From contig NZ_CP071632.1 of NCBI RefSeq assembly GCF_017357385.1, forward strand, positions 3,739,501-3,803,500: 64,000 nt of DNA, read 5' to 3'. Positions 46,841 through 56,385 of the stretch are shown piece by piece. The notes below the pieces were generated by a model. The model made no database searches. It saw nothing but the letters and a program-made list of their open reading frames with translations, and was not told the origin of the DNA. A program made the position numbers and the translations under genes. The DNA is from Rhizobium sp. NZLR1 (GTDB lineage Bacteria; Pseudomonadota; Alphaproteobacteria; Rhizobiales; Rhizobiaceae). How positions within the stretch are numbered: position 1 is the stretch's first letter; every line of letters begins with the position of its first letter.

Positions 46841-47005
46841 TTACATCAGGAAGTCGCGCGAAAGCAATGCCAATGCCCAGACGGCGAAAGCGATCAGCGC
46901 GATCTTCCAGAAATCCATCCGCCGCCTGAGGCCGGGAAACCCGAGCGGCTTGATCACCTGTATCGCCATGGCAAGGATGAGCAGCAAGGCTATCAGCTTT
47001 GTCAT
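46841..47005 (-). CDS. Small membrane protein (54 aa)
   Basis: The frame on the minus strand encodes a protein of two hydrophobic helices, MTKLIALLLILAMAIQ and WKIALIAFAVWALALL, joined by a basic/proline segment with LGFPGLRRR. GGAAAAAAT upstream is a weak ribosome site. It lies between phzF (+) and the MFS gene (+), transcribed opposite to both. Similar short two-helix proteins are common in rhizobia. The function is unknown. Confidence 0.55.
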   Translation of the reverse strand: MTKLIALLLILAMAIQVIKPLGFPGLRRRMDFWKIALIAFAVWALALLSRDFLM

Positions 47006-47177
47006 GCTTTATTTTTTCCATTTTTCGGAATGTCACAGGACGGACATTTTTCCGCGCGAACACAGGATCTCCACACGCCGTAAAGACATTCCGGGGCACA
47101 ATCAATCATCTTGAGGCTGGCTGACGCAGGTCCTGCCTTATGTCTATTTCAAAATCACTGAGACCGAGTCTGGGGAA

Positions 47178-48476
47178 ATGAAGAGAAACCTTCTGTCCGT
47201 CGCCGCGCTGCTTTTTGGCACGCTCTTCCTTTTCATGGGCAACGGCCTGCAGGGCATCCTGCTTCCCGTGCGCGGCAATCTCGAAGGCTATGCCACGACG
47301 ACACTTGGCCTGCTCGGCACCTCATGGGCCGGAGGCTTCGTCATCGGCTGCCTAGTGGCGCCGAAGCTGGTGCGCCGCGTCGGCCATGTGCGCGCCTTCT
47401 CCGGCTTTATCTCGATCATCGCCATCATCGCCCTGGTCAGCGGTATCCTCATCCATCCGGTCTGGTGGGTCGTCTTGCGCGCCGTCACCGGCTTCTCCAC
47501 GGCGGGCACCTCGATGATCATCGAAAGCTGGCTGAACGAGCGCGCCAGCAACGAAAGCCGCGGCGCGATCTTCTCGCTCTATATCGGCATCACGCTGCTC
47601 GGCGTCGTCGGCGGCCAGATGATGATCCCGCTCGAGGATGTGCGCACGCCGGTGCTGTTCATGATCTGCGGCATCTTCTATTGCATTGCCATGCTGCCGA
47701 CGACGCTTTCGACCGCCGCTTCGCCGCAGCCGCTGAAGGCGGTGCGCCTCGACCTGCCGGCGCTCTATCGCAATTCGCCGGTCTCCTGCCTCGGCATTCT
47801 GCTCGTCGGCATCGCCAACGGCGCCTACGGTACGCTCGGCGCCGTCTTCGGCGCAGGCGCCGGGCTCTCCGACACCAGCATCGCCATCATGATGAGCTCC
47901 ACCATCTTCGCCGGCGCCGTGATGCAGCTGCCGGCCGGCCGGCTTTCCGATCGCATCGACCGGCGCTATGTGCTCGCTGCCATGTCCGGGGTCGCCGCCC
48001 TTGCCGGCTTGCTGATCTTTTTGCTCCACCCGACGTCGCCCGCCTTGCTGATTGGGCTCGTGGTCCTTTACGGCGCGGTGGCCAATACGCTCTATCCGAT
48101 CGCCGTCGCCCACGCGAACGACTTCGCGGCATCGGAGGATTTCGTCAAGGTCTCCGGTGGACTGCTGCTGCTCTACGGCATCGGCACGGTAATCGGCCCG
48201 ACGATCGGCGGTCCCGTCATGTCGGTGATCACTCCGCATGCGCTTTTCCTCGTCACCGCCATCGCCCACGTGCTGATCACCGTTTACGCGATCATCCGGA
48301 GCCGCATCCGCGCCGCCGTCCCGGCCAGCGATCGTGACGCCTACACGACGATCCCGACCGGCACCTCGCCGATGCTGACACCGCAAAGCATGTCGCTTGC
48401 CGATCGCGGCGCTGGCAAACCGCCTGAAACCGGGAAGTCTCCCGAAAGCGGTGATCCCGCTGTAAAGTTCGGCTAA
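47178..48476 (+). CDS. MFS transporter (YcaD-like)
   Basis: This 432-aa major facilitator protein has about 12 helices. Conserved features include the first helices FGTLFLFMGNGLQGILLPVRGNLEGY, the loop VAPKLVRRVGHVRAFSG and the second-half repeat PAGRLSDRIDRRYVLA. The cargo is unknown. The C-terminal tail (about 390-432) is hydrophilic and proline-rich. It is divergent from the 54-aa membrane protein gene and apparently monocistronic. Confidence 0.88.
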   Translation: MKRNLLSVAALLFGTLFLFMGNGLQGILLPVRGNLEGYATTTLGLLGTSWAGGFVIGCLVAPKLVRRVGHVRAFSGFISIIAIIALVSGILIHPVWWVVLRAVTGFSTAGTSMIIESWLNERASNESRGAIFSLYIGITLLGVVGGQMMIPLEDVRTPVLFMICGIFYCIAMLPTTLSTAASPQPLKAVRLDLPALYRNSPVSCLGILLVGIANGAYGTLGAVFGAGAGLSDTSIAIMMSSTIFAGAVMQLPAGRLSDRIDRRYVLAAMSGVAALAGLLIFLLHPTSPALLIGLVVLYGAVANTLYPIAVAHANDFAASEDFVKVSGGLLLLYGIGTVIGPTIGGPVMSVITPHALFLVTAIAHVLITVYAIIRSRIRAAVPASDRDAYTTIPTGTSPMLTPQSMSLADRGAGKPPETGKSPESGDPAVKFG

Positions 48477-48487
48477 TGCAGGTCGCC

Positions 48488-48570
48488 CGAAAGGGTGCAG
48501 CGGTTCCGGCATAGCGACACGCATAAAAACAGAGTTGAGGATGAATTCAGGCCGGATCGGCCTAAATTCC
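48488..48570. repeat. Degenerate RIME-type repeat
   Basis: The segment CGAAAGGGTGCAGCGGTTCCGG (48488 onward) resembles the centre of the first RIME palindrome. The palindrome AATTCAGGCCG (48544-48554) with CGGCCTAAATT (48558-48568) resembles the GGCC-containing centre of the second. The outer arms seen at 23100 and 36239 have decayed. It lies between the MFS gene and the DUF1192 gene. Confidence 0.55.
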
Positions 48571-48621
48571 GATTCCGTAACTTTTCGGCAGGATGCTTCA
48601 GGCAGCAACGGAGGAGAACCC

Positions 48622-48813
48622 ATGAGCTTCATCGATGACGACCGGCCGCAGAAGAAGACCGCCCACGAGATCGGCGCCGATCTCTCCATGCTTTCGGTGG
48701 ACGAACTGAACGCGCGGGTGGATTTGCTGAAGGCGGAGATCGCCCGTCTCGAGGCCGAAGCCGCCCGCAAGGCTTCCGGGCGGCAGGCAGCGGAAAGCCT
48801 TTTCCGCTCATAG
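48622..48813 (+). CDS. DUF1192 family protein
   Basis: This 63-aa protein consists of an acidic N-terminus (MSFIDDDRPQKKTAHEIGADL) and a single helical segment with heptads (LSVDELNARVDLLKAEIARLEAE). That matches the small DUF1192 proteins of Rhizobiales. A GGAGGAGAACCC site precedes the ATG at 48622. The longer frame upstream runs through the RIME remnant and is rejected. The function is unknown. Confidence 0.82.
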   Translation: MSFIDDDRPQKKTAHEIGADLSMLSVDELNARVDLLKAEIARLEAEAARKASGRQAAESLFRS

Positions 48814-48886
48814 TCCGATAAAACCCCGAAAATCAAAGCTGTAGGCGGATAAACGAGTTCGCCTCAAGTCTTACTTCGGCACAATG

Positions 48887-48901
48887 TTAATAAATTATTA
48901 A
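48887..48901 (+). promoter_or_regulatory. CtrA box (perfect TTAA-N7-TTAA)
   Basis: TTAA, seven bases (TAAATTA), TTAA. It lies about 30 bp upstream of the proposed 5' end of the candidate small RNA, where CtrA activates promoters by covering the -35 region. A TTTATAAGGTATTA stretch follows and could supply the -10 element. Confidence 0.6.
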
Positions 48902-48917
48902 GCTTTATAAGGTATTA

Positions 48918-49028
48918 CTGTACTCATCCGGATTTTCTCTGGATCTCAGACAGTTTTCCAAGCGGTGAATTGGTCTGATTTTTCTCCCTGTTTTACCTTG
49001 AGAGCCGCTTTTGCGGCTCTTCTTTTTC
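48918..49028 (+). ncRNA. Candidate CtrA-controlled small RNA (about 110 nt)
   Basis: Three stem-loops follow one another. The first is ATCCGGA (48926-48932) with TCTGGAT (48938-48944), containing one G-U pair. The second is CAGA/CCAA (48947-48950, 48958-48961) with TTGG/TCTG (48970-48977). The third is a terminator, AGAGCCGC (49001-49008) with GCGGCTCT (49013-49020), followed by TCTTTTT. Between the second and third lies an unpaired U/C-rich tract (TTTTTCTCCCTGTTTT) able to pair with ribosome binding sites. No ORF is evident. The 5' end is inferred from the CtrA box. Confidence 0.6.
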
Positions 49029-49062
49029 CTCTGGCCGGCGCTTCTCCACGAAACTGTGGAGA

Positions 49063-49077
49063 TTAACCCTTTCTTAA
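49063..49077 (+). promoter_or_regulatory. CtrA box upstream of rcdA (perfect TTAA-N7-TTAA)
   Basis: TTAA, seven bases (CCCTTTC), TTAA. It lies 126 bp upstream of the rcdA ATG and is a full match to the CtrA consensus. RcdA takes part in CtrA proteolysis in Caulobacter, so this would close a feedback loop. Confidence 0.65.
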
Positions 49078-49202
49078 GAAACGGCTTGCGCATTTGGGCT
49101 AATGATACCATCTTAAAGTCATAAAGACCGGGCTCGGAAACTTTTCCGTCGGTGCCCGCGTTACCTGAATATATGTAGCTGCGTGCAACAGGGACTATTG
49201 CG

Positions 49203-49718
49203 ATGTCGGAAGTTGGATTGAACACGATCAGTTTTGCAGGTCGCGCCGCTGCATCCTCGCAGTTCAAGGCACTTTATGCGGAAGGCATGTCGCTGGTCGA
49301 AGAGACTGCCGCCTATCTGGATGGCCAGGGCCGCGCCGCTTCCAAGGTTCTGCCGCGGATGGCTTCGGTTCTCTACGCCGCAGAATCGATGCGTCTCACC
49401 ACCCGCCTCATGCAGATGGCCTCCTGGCTGCTGTTGCAGCGCGCCGTCAACAATGGCGAAATGTCTCGCGACCAGGTGCTGGCCGAGAAGAACAAGGTTC
49501 GTCTCGATGGCTTCAACGTCGACCGCGCCGCGCCGGGCTGGGGCGACCTGCCGGAATCCTTCCGCGACCTCGTTGAGCGCTCGCTGCGTCTGCAGAACCG
49601 TATCGCCTTGCTCGACCGCGAGATCTACCGCCCGTCCGAAGCTGTGATCGTTCATGACAATCAGAACAGCGTCCAGGCCCAGCTTTCCCTGCTCCAGACC
49701 GCCTTCGGCAACAACTGA
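49203..49718 (+). CDS. rcdA: RcdA, regulator of CtrA degradation (DUF1465)
   Basis: This 171-aa protein matches the DUF1465/RcdA family, a helical adaptor that with CpdR and PopA directs the ClpXP protease to CtrA in Caulobacter. The segments FKALYAEGMSLVEETAAYLDG, RLTTRLMQMASWLLLQRAV and FRDLVERSLRLQNRIALLDRE form a three-helix bundle. The ATG at 49203 has a GGGACTATTGCG leader and only a weak ribosome site. A perfect CtrA box lies upstream and a strong terminator downstream. Confidence 0.88.
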   Translation: MSEVGLNTISFAGRAAASSQFKALYAEGMSLVEETAAYLDGQGRAASKVLPRMASVLYAAESMRLTTRLMQMASWLLLQRAVNNGEMSRDQVLAEKNKVRLDGFNVDRAAPGWGDLPESFRDLVERSLRLQNRIALLDREIYRPSEAVIVHDNQNSVQAQLSLLQTAFGNN

Positions 49719-49740
49719 CCGTATCTGCGAGAATTCGATA

Positions 49741-49770
49741 AAAACCGGCCGCGTCTGCGGCCGGTTTTTT
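49741..49770 (+). terminator. Strong terminator after rcdA
   Basis: The 10-bp stem AACCGGCCGC with GCGGCCGGTT has a GTCT loop and a run of six T's. It lies 25 nt after the rcdA stop. Confidence 0.93.
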
Positions 49771-49810
49771 ATTTGCTTGCTAACTCAGCTATTTCCGAAC
49801 ATCGAGAACG

Positions 49811-49835
49811 CAAAAAAGCCCGGCAAAACCGGGCT
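49811..49835 (-). terminator. Terminator for rpmE
   Basis: Read on the minus strand, AGCCCGG pairs with CCGGGCT around a five-base loop and is followed by six T's. It lies 28 nt after the rpmE stop. Confidence 0.9.
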
Positions 49836-49862
49836 CTCTTCAATTCCATCGAGCAAAAGCGA

Positions 49863-50084
49863 TTAGAGGCCGAGGCCGCCGAAACGCTTGTTGAACTTGG
49901 AGACGCGGCCACCGCGGTCCATGAGCTGCTGGTTGCCGCCGGTCCAGGCCGGATGCGACTTGGAATCGATTTCGAGGTTCATGACAGCACCCTCCGAACC
50001 CCAGGTCGAGCGGGTTTCGTATTCGGTGCCATCGGTCATGACCACCTTGATCATGTGATATTCGGGATGGATGCCTGCCTTCAT
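49863..50084 (-). CDS. rpmE: 50S ribosomal protein L31
   Basis: This 73-aa protein of the large ribosomal subunit begins [29 protein letters not shown] and ends in [13 protein letters not shown]. No CxxC zinc ribbon is present, so this is the cysteine-free form common in alphaproteobacteria. GGAAGATTGTT upstream is a usable ribosome site. It is monocistronic with its own terminator, convergent with rcdA and divergent from the ABC exporter. Confidence 0.95.
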   Translation of the reverse strand: MKAGIHPEYHMIKVVMTDGTEYETRSTWGSEGAVMNLEIDSKSHPAWTGGNQQLMDRGGRVSKFNKRFGGLGL

Positions 50085-50277
50085 AACAATCTTCCTGCGC
50101 TACCGGAGTTCAATTTGCCGCATGCAGTTGCGGCCAAAGAACCGATTGAATAAATGAAGCCGCAGTCATGATGGCTACGGCTTCCCATTAGGATGCGGTG
50201 CCTATACATGAAGGACGCCTAGATAACAAGAGCCAGCAGGCCGCATTGAGCGGGTCCTGCGGGCGATCGGAGACGAG

Positions 50278-52080
<1,803 letters not shown>

Positions 52081-52117
52081 CCACTCGCGTTTTCCGGGCG
52101 CATGAACGACTAGCGCC

Positions 52118-53020
52118 TCACAATCCGGCCGCAATCTCTTGGATGAAGTCCAGAAACGCTCTGACCTTTGCCGGAGGGAGATGGCGCGAGGGCTGATAAG
52201 CATAGAGCGGATAAAGCTCCTCCGACCAGTCCGGAAGGATCCGCACCAGTTCACCACGTGCCAGGAAGGGTGCAAGACCCACGGCGAGGCTCTGGAACAC
52301 CCCCTGGCCCGCCACACAGGCGGACACCGCGACGGAAGGATCATCCAACACCAGCCGGCTGGACATCTTGACCTCGACGAGCTCGCCGCCTCGGTGGAAC
52401 TCCCACGGAAACGGCAATCCCGTCTGTGGATCGCGGAAGCGGAGCGCCTCGTGGTGGGCGAGATCATAGGGCGACCGCGGTTGGCCATGGCGTTTGAGAT
52501 AAGCCGGCGCGGCAACCGTCAGGATCGGTGTTTCGAGGAGCTTGCGCACGATGAGCGATGACCCATCCGGTGGCCCGAAGCGCACCGCCACATCGACGCC
52601 CGCCATCATCTCCTCCCGGTAGTTGCTGGTGAACAAATCGACCGACAGAAGCGGATAACGCACCAGAAACTGCTGGAGCGTCGCCGCGAGGACCATTCGG
52701 GCGAACCAGGGGTCAACGGATACGCGCAGTCGGCCACGCACGACCGCCGCAGCGCCCGCCGCCTCTGCCGCCGCCTCGTCGAGACCGGTAAGGAGCGGCA
52801 TCACCTGCGCGTGGAAGCGCCGTCCTTCCTCGGTGAGGCTGACCTCGCGCGGGTTGCGGTCGAAGAGGCGGACGCCGACCCGCGCCTCCAGACGCGCCAC
52901 CGCCCGGCTCACCCCCGACGGCGTGAGGCCGAGCATCTCGGCCGCCCGCGCGAAATTTCCAGCCTCCGTGACAGCCGCAAGGACGCCGACGCCGGTTAGA
53001 AGCCGCGTGTCGAAAGCCAT
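52118..53020 (-). CDS. LysR-family transcriptional regulator
   Basis: This 300-aa regulator has an N-terminal winged HTH (about 5-65: LAAVTEAGNFARAAEMLGLTPSGVSRAVARLEARVGVRLFDR) and a ligand-binding domain (about 90-295). It is divergent from an NmrA-like reductase gene 228 bp away and most likely controls it. A perfect GTGATT-TTT-AATCAC palindrome in that gap is the best operator candidate. The inducer is unknown. Confidence 0.9.
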   Translation of the reverse strand: MAFDTRLLTGVGVLAAVTEAGNFARAAEMLGLTPSGVSRAVARLEARVGVRLFDRNPREVSLTEEGRRFHAQVMPLLTGLDEAAAEAAGAAAVVRGRLRVSVDPWFARMVLAATLQQFLVRYPLLSVDLFTSNYREEMMAGVDVAVRFGPPDGSSLIVRKLLETPILTVAAPAYLKRHGQPRSPYDLAHHEALRFRDPQTGLPFPWEFHRGGELVEVKMSSRLVLDDPSVAVSACVAGQGVFQSLAVGLAPFLARGELVRILPDWSEELYPLYAYQPSRHLPPAKVRAFLDFIQEIAAGL

Positions 53021-53072
53021 TCTATCCCTCCTTGCCAGCGTCGATGTCGGAAGGACGCTTCCCGATATGATG

Positions 53073-53087
53073 GTGATTTTTAATCAC
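53073..53087. promoter_or_regulatory. Candidate LysR operator
   Basis: GTGATT, three T's, AATCAC form a perfect palindrome, followed by AT-rich sequence with ATTGATATTAAT. It lies in the divergent gap between the LysR gene and the NmrA-like gene, 53 bp upstream of the LysR start. The T-N11-A pattern is met. Confidence 0.5.
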
Positions 53088-53248
53088 TATAACATTGATA
53101 TTAATGCGCGTGAATCACTCCATGATGCGGCGTACAAAAGCGGGACCACAACGCCATCGTGGGCAAGCGGCTACCAGCCGGCTTTCCTGCGATCCCCGCG
53201 CCGGGCTCGCCTGATCACCGCGCGAGCCCCAACTTCAGGAGAACCGAC

Positions 53249-54130
53249 ATGTACGCAATCACCGGAATCACCGGCAAGGTCGGCGGCGCCCTCGCTAGCG
53301 CCCTGCTTGCCGACACGCTGCCCGTCCGCGCCGTCCTGCGTGACCGGGCCAAGGCGGCCGAATGGTCGGCGATGAACTGCGAGGTCGCACTCGCCGAGAT
53401 GGACGATGCGGTGAGTCTCGCCGCCGCCTTCCGCGGTGCCGAGGGCGTCTTCATCCTGCCGCCATCGGAATTCGATCCCAAACCCTGCTTTCCCGAAGCG
53501 CGGAGCGTGGTCGAGGCGCTGGTGGCCGCTCTGACCGAGGCGCGTCCCGCCAAGATCGTCTGCCTGTCGGCCATTGGGGCGGACGCGCCGCATGAGAACC
53601 TTTTGACCCAGCGCACGCTGCTGGAGCAGGCTCTCGGCGAACTCGGTTTGCCGATTACCTTCCTGCGGCCCAGTTGGTTCATGGAGAATGCCCTGTGGGA
53701 CATCCCAGCCGCGCGTGACGAAGGCGTCCTGCGCAGCTTCCTGCAGCCGGCCGACAAAACCTTTCCGATGGTCGCGACGCAAGATGTCGGGCGCACGGCG
53801 GCCGCACTCTTGCGCGAGAACTGGAGCGGGACGCGGGTCGTCGAATTGGAAGGGCCGGCCCGCGTATCGCCGCAAGACATCGCTTTCGCCTTCACGAGAG
53901 CCCTCGGACATCCCGTCGGGGTCGAGATTCTGGCGCGCGACAGCTGGGAGCAGATCTTCCGCGCTCAGGGCGCTCGGAACCCGCAGTCCCGTATCCGCAT
54001 GCTCGACGGCTTCAACGAGGGCTGGATCGCCTTCCAAGACCAGGGCAAGTCGGCGGTCAAGGGCACCGTGACACTCGCAAGCGTCATCGCGGAACTGGTC
54101 GGCCAGAGCCGCCCCGAGGCGGCCGACTGA
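53249..54130 (+). CDS. NmrA-like NAD(P)-binding protein
   Basis: This 293-aa atypical SDR protein begins MYAITGITGKVGGALASALL, the Rossmann motif placed at the very N-terminus, as in NmrA/QorB proteins. Other segments are EGVFILPPSEFD, KIVCLSAIGADAPHEN and ITFLRPSWFMENAL. It may be a quinone or aldehyde reductase or a redox sensor. The ATG at 53249 follows CAGGAGAACC. The upstream frame has no good site. It is divergent from the LysR gene. Confidence 0.85.
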   Translation: MYAITGITGKVGGALASALLADTLPVRAVLRDRAKAAEWSAMNCEVALAEMDDAVSLAAAFRGAEGVFILPPSEFDPKPCFPEARSVVEALVAALTEARPAKIVCLSAIGADAPHENLLTQRTLLEQALGELGLPITFLRPSWFMENALWDIPAARDEGVLRSFLQPADKTFPMVATQDVGRTAAALLRENWSGTRVVELEGPARVSPQDIAFAFTRALGHPVGVEILARDSWEQIFRAQGARNPQSRIRMLDGFNEGWIAFQDQGKSAVKGTVTLASVIAELVGQSRPEAAD

Positions 54131-54434
54131 CAGCGGCCAGCCTCGCCGGAGAAGCATCGGTGGGGCTGCGCAAGCTCGGATTCGACGACGAGGATCGCGC
54201 AGCCGTCGCGGCGCTGCTGAAGGATCAACGCTTCGTTCGGCCACCGTTTGCCCCGGACTGGGATGCTCTCGGCTGAGCGTCCGACGATGCGCGAGCGGGA
54301 AACGTGTCGCCGAATACCCATAAAGTCTGGCTCCCCCGCACCTCCCTGCGGTTGTCTTTCGTGCCTCCTGCCCTAAGCTCTACATTCCCCGGGGTGGGGA
54401 ATATCGCTATCGAAATTCTTGGGAGGAGATAGGA

Positions 54435-55427
54435 ATGGCGCCTTTCGATATGACGCGACGTGCGGGCCTTGCGCTCGGTTTCGGCGTGCTTGCGGCCCTT
54501 GCCGCCGGCACATCAGCCGCTGCCGCGGATTTTCCCGATCGTGCGATCACCATGGTCGTGCCCTTCGCGGCCGGCGGCTCGACCGATGTCGTTGCCCGCA
54601 TCGTCGCGCAGAAGATGTCGGAGGATCTCGGCCAGCAGGTGATCGTCCAAAACGTCGCTGGCGCCGGCGGCAATCTCGGCGCGGATAACGTCGCCCGTGC
54701 TGAACCTGACGGCTACACCATTCTGATGGGCACCGTCGCGACCCACGCGCTCAATCCGCTGATCCTCAAGTCGACCCCCTATGATCCCGAGAAGGATTTC
54801 GCGCCGGTCTCACTGCTTGTCGTCGTGCCGAACGTGCTGGTCGTCAATCCGGAATTGCCGGCAAAGACCGTGCAGGGACTGGTCGCGCTGCTGAAGGCCG
54901 AGCCCGACAAATACAGCTATGCCTCGTCGGGCAACGGCACGCCGCTGCATCTTTCCGGCGAGCTCTTCAAAGCCATGGCTGGCGTCAGCATGCAGCACAT
55001 TCCCTATAAGGGCGCCGGACCGGCATTGAACGACGTCATCGGCAATCAGGTGCCGATTATGTTCGACAACCTGCCCTCTTCGTCGAGCCACATCAAGGCC
55101 GGCACTTTGCGGGCGCTGGCAGTGACCACGGCCGAGCGCGCGCCCTCCTTTCCCGACGTGCCGACGATCGCCGAGTCAGGCATAGCAGGTTACGAGACCT
55201 ATACCTGGAATGCGCTTTTCGCCCCGGCTAAGACGCCGAGCGAGGTCGTGATGCGCCTCAACGCCTCGGCCAATAAGGCGCTTAAAGACCCCGCCGTTGC
55301 CGAAAGGATGAAGGAATTCAGCGCCACCATCGTCGGCTCGACGCCGGAGCAACTCGGCGCCCATGTGAAGGCCGAGCTCGCCAAATGGGGACCGGTGGTC
55401 AAGGGCGCGAACATCCAGATGGAGTGA
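54435..55427 (+). CDS. TTT-family (Bug/TctC-like) periplasmic substrate-binding protein
   Basis: This 330-aa binding protein has a signal peptide (about 1-30, cleaved near AAAADF). Tripartite tricarboxylate transporter motifs are ITMVVPFAAGGSTDVVAR, NVAGAGGNLGADNVARAEPDGYT and HIPYKGAGPALNDVIGNQVP. These proteins bind carboxylates for TctAB-type permeases, but no tctA or tctB lies within this window, so it is an orphan receptor here. AGGAGATAGGA precedes the ATG. Confidence 0.9.
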   Translation: MAPFDMTRRAGLALGFGVLAALAAGTSAAAADFPDRAITMVVPFAAGGSTDVVARIVAQKMSEDLGQQVIVQNVAGAGGNLGADNVARAEPDGYTILMGTVATHALNPLILKSTPYDPEKDFAPVSLLVVVPNVLVVNPELPAKTVQGLVALLKAEPDKYSYASSGNGTPLHLSGELFKAMAGVSMQHIPYKGAGPALNDVIGNQVPIMFDNLPSSSSHIKAGTLRALAVTTAERAPSFPDVPTIAESGIAGYETYTWNALFAPAKTPSEVVMRLNASANKALKDPAVAERMKEFSATIVGSTPEQLGAHVKAELAKWGPVVKGANIQME

Positions 55428-55582
55428 CGGCGGCGGCGCAGACGCTTTCGCTTGCGTCCGATGGAAATCGTGGCAATTGGACGCTGAGCAGCCAATTCTA
55501 ATTAAGGCAGTGGAAAAGCTCGCCATTTTGATCTAGCCTCCCTGACGCTGATGGTTGCAATTCAGCGTTTCGGGAGACATCC

Positions 55583-55771
55583 ATGTATAAATTCGAAGTT
55601 TATAAGGATAAGGCCGGCGAGTTCCGCTTCCGCTTCAAGGCATCGAACGGGGAAGCCATGTTCTCGTCCGAAGGCTACAAGGCGAAGGCGTCCGCCATGA
55701 GTGCTATCGAATCGATCAAGAAGAACACGCCAGGTGCCGACGTCATCGACCAGACGAAGGCCGAAGCCTGA
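55583..55771 (+). CDS. YegP-like DUF1508 protein
   Basis: This 62-aa protein has one DUF1508 repeat: YKFEVYKDKAGEFRFRFKASNG, then EGYKAKASAMSAIESIKKN. Enteric YegP has two such repeats, so this is the short form. The function is unknown. GGGAGACATCC precedes the ATG. It stands alone, with 268 bp of apparently empty sequence after it. Confidence 0.85.
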   Translation: MYKFEVYKDKAGEFRFRFKASNGEAMFSSEGYKAKASAMSAIESIKKNTPGADVIDQTKAEA

Positions 55772-56039
55772 ACAGGATGGCAGCGGCGGCGTGAAACGCC
55801 GCCCTGCCTCTCCGCGCGGCCGATAAGCAGCGCTGGCGCCTCGAGCCCGGCCTATTTGCTTGTGATCTCCGCGCCACTTCTCTTTTTTGCAGATTTCTTG
55901 AAAACCATGTCGAAATGGCCGTTGGCCGCGCCTCATTGTCTCGGAACGGCTGAACCGCTCCTCCGGGAGTCACGGCTGTCGGGATGTTCCCGATATCGCG
56001 ATGCCCGGATCAACGCCACAACGAGATCAGGAGTTTTTC

Positions 56040-56378
56040 ATGCAATATGCTCTTATCATTCGCGAAGCCGCCGAGGATTTCGCCAGTCGCAGCGATCCCG
56101 CCTATCGCGACGGCTGGGTCGCCTACAGCAAGGCGCTCGCCCAGGCTGGGATCATGACCGGAGGCGCCGGGCTGACAGGCCCGGAGACCGGCACGATCGT
56201 GCGTCGCAAAGGTCAGGAACACGATGTTCAAGACGGACCCTATCCGGAAGGCAAGGAACAACTCGGCGGCTTCTATCTGATCGACGTTCCCGACATCGAC
56301 ACCGCACTCGAATGGGCGACCCGCGTGCCGATCTCCGACAAGGGGTCGGTCGAGGTGCGCCCGCGCCTGCAGATGTGA
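56040..56378 (+). CDS. DGPF/YCII-related protein
   Basis: This 112-aa YCII/DGPF-fold protein has the eponymous motif as VQDGPYPEGKEQLGGFYLIDV, beginning MQYALIIREAAEDFASRSD. Such proteins usually accompany ECF42-type sigma factors, and one follows here after 7 nt. Their biochemical role is unclear. The ATG at 56040 follows AGGAGTTTTTC. An upstream ATG 13 codons earlier lacks a ribosome site. Confidence 0.88.
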   Translation: MQYALIIREAAEDFASRSDPAYRDGWVAYSKALAQAGIMTGGAGLTGPETGTIVRRKGQEHDVQDGPYPEGKEQLGGFYLIDVPDIDTALEWATRVPISDKGSVEVRPRLQM

Positions 56379-56385
56379 GGCGGTA

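Larger units (their letters stand above)
48814..49202. other. Regulatory interval with CtrA boxes and candidate sRNA, upstream of rcdA
   Basis: These 389 bases contain no protein-coding gene but carry structured signals in order. They are a perfect CtrA box (48887-48901), a putative small RNA with three hairpins (about 48918-49028) ending in a clear terminator, and a second perfect CtrA box (49063-49077) before rcdA. The terminator lies about 190 nt beyond DUF1192, so it most likely ends a separate transcript. Confidence 0.65.
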
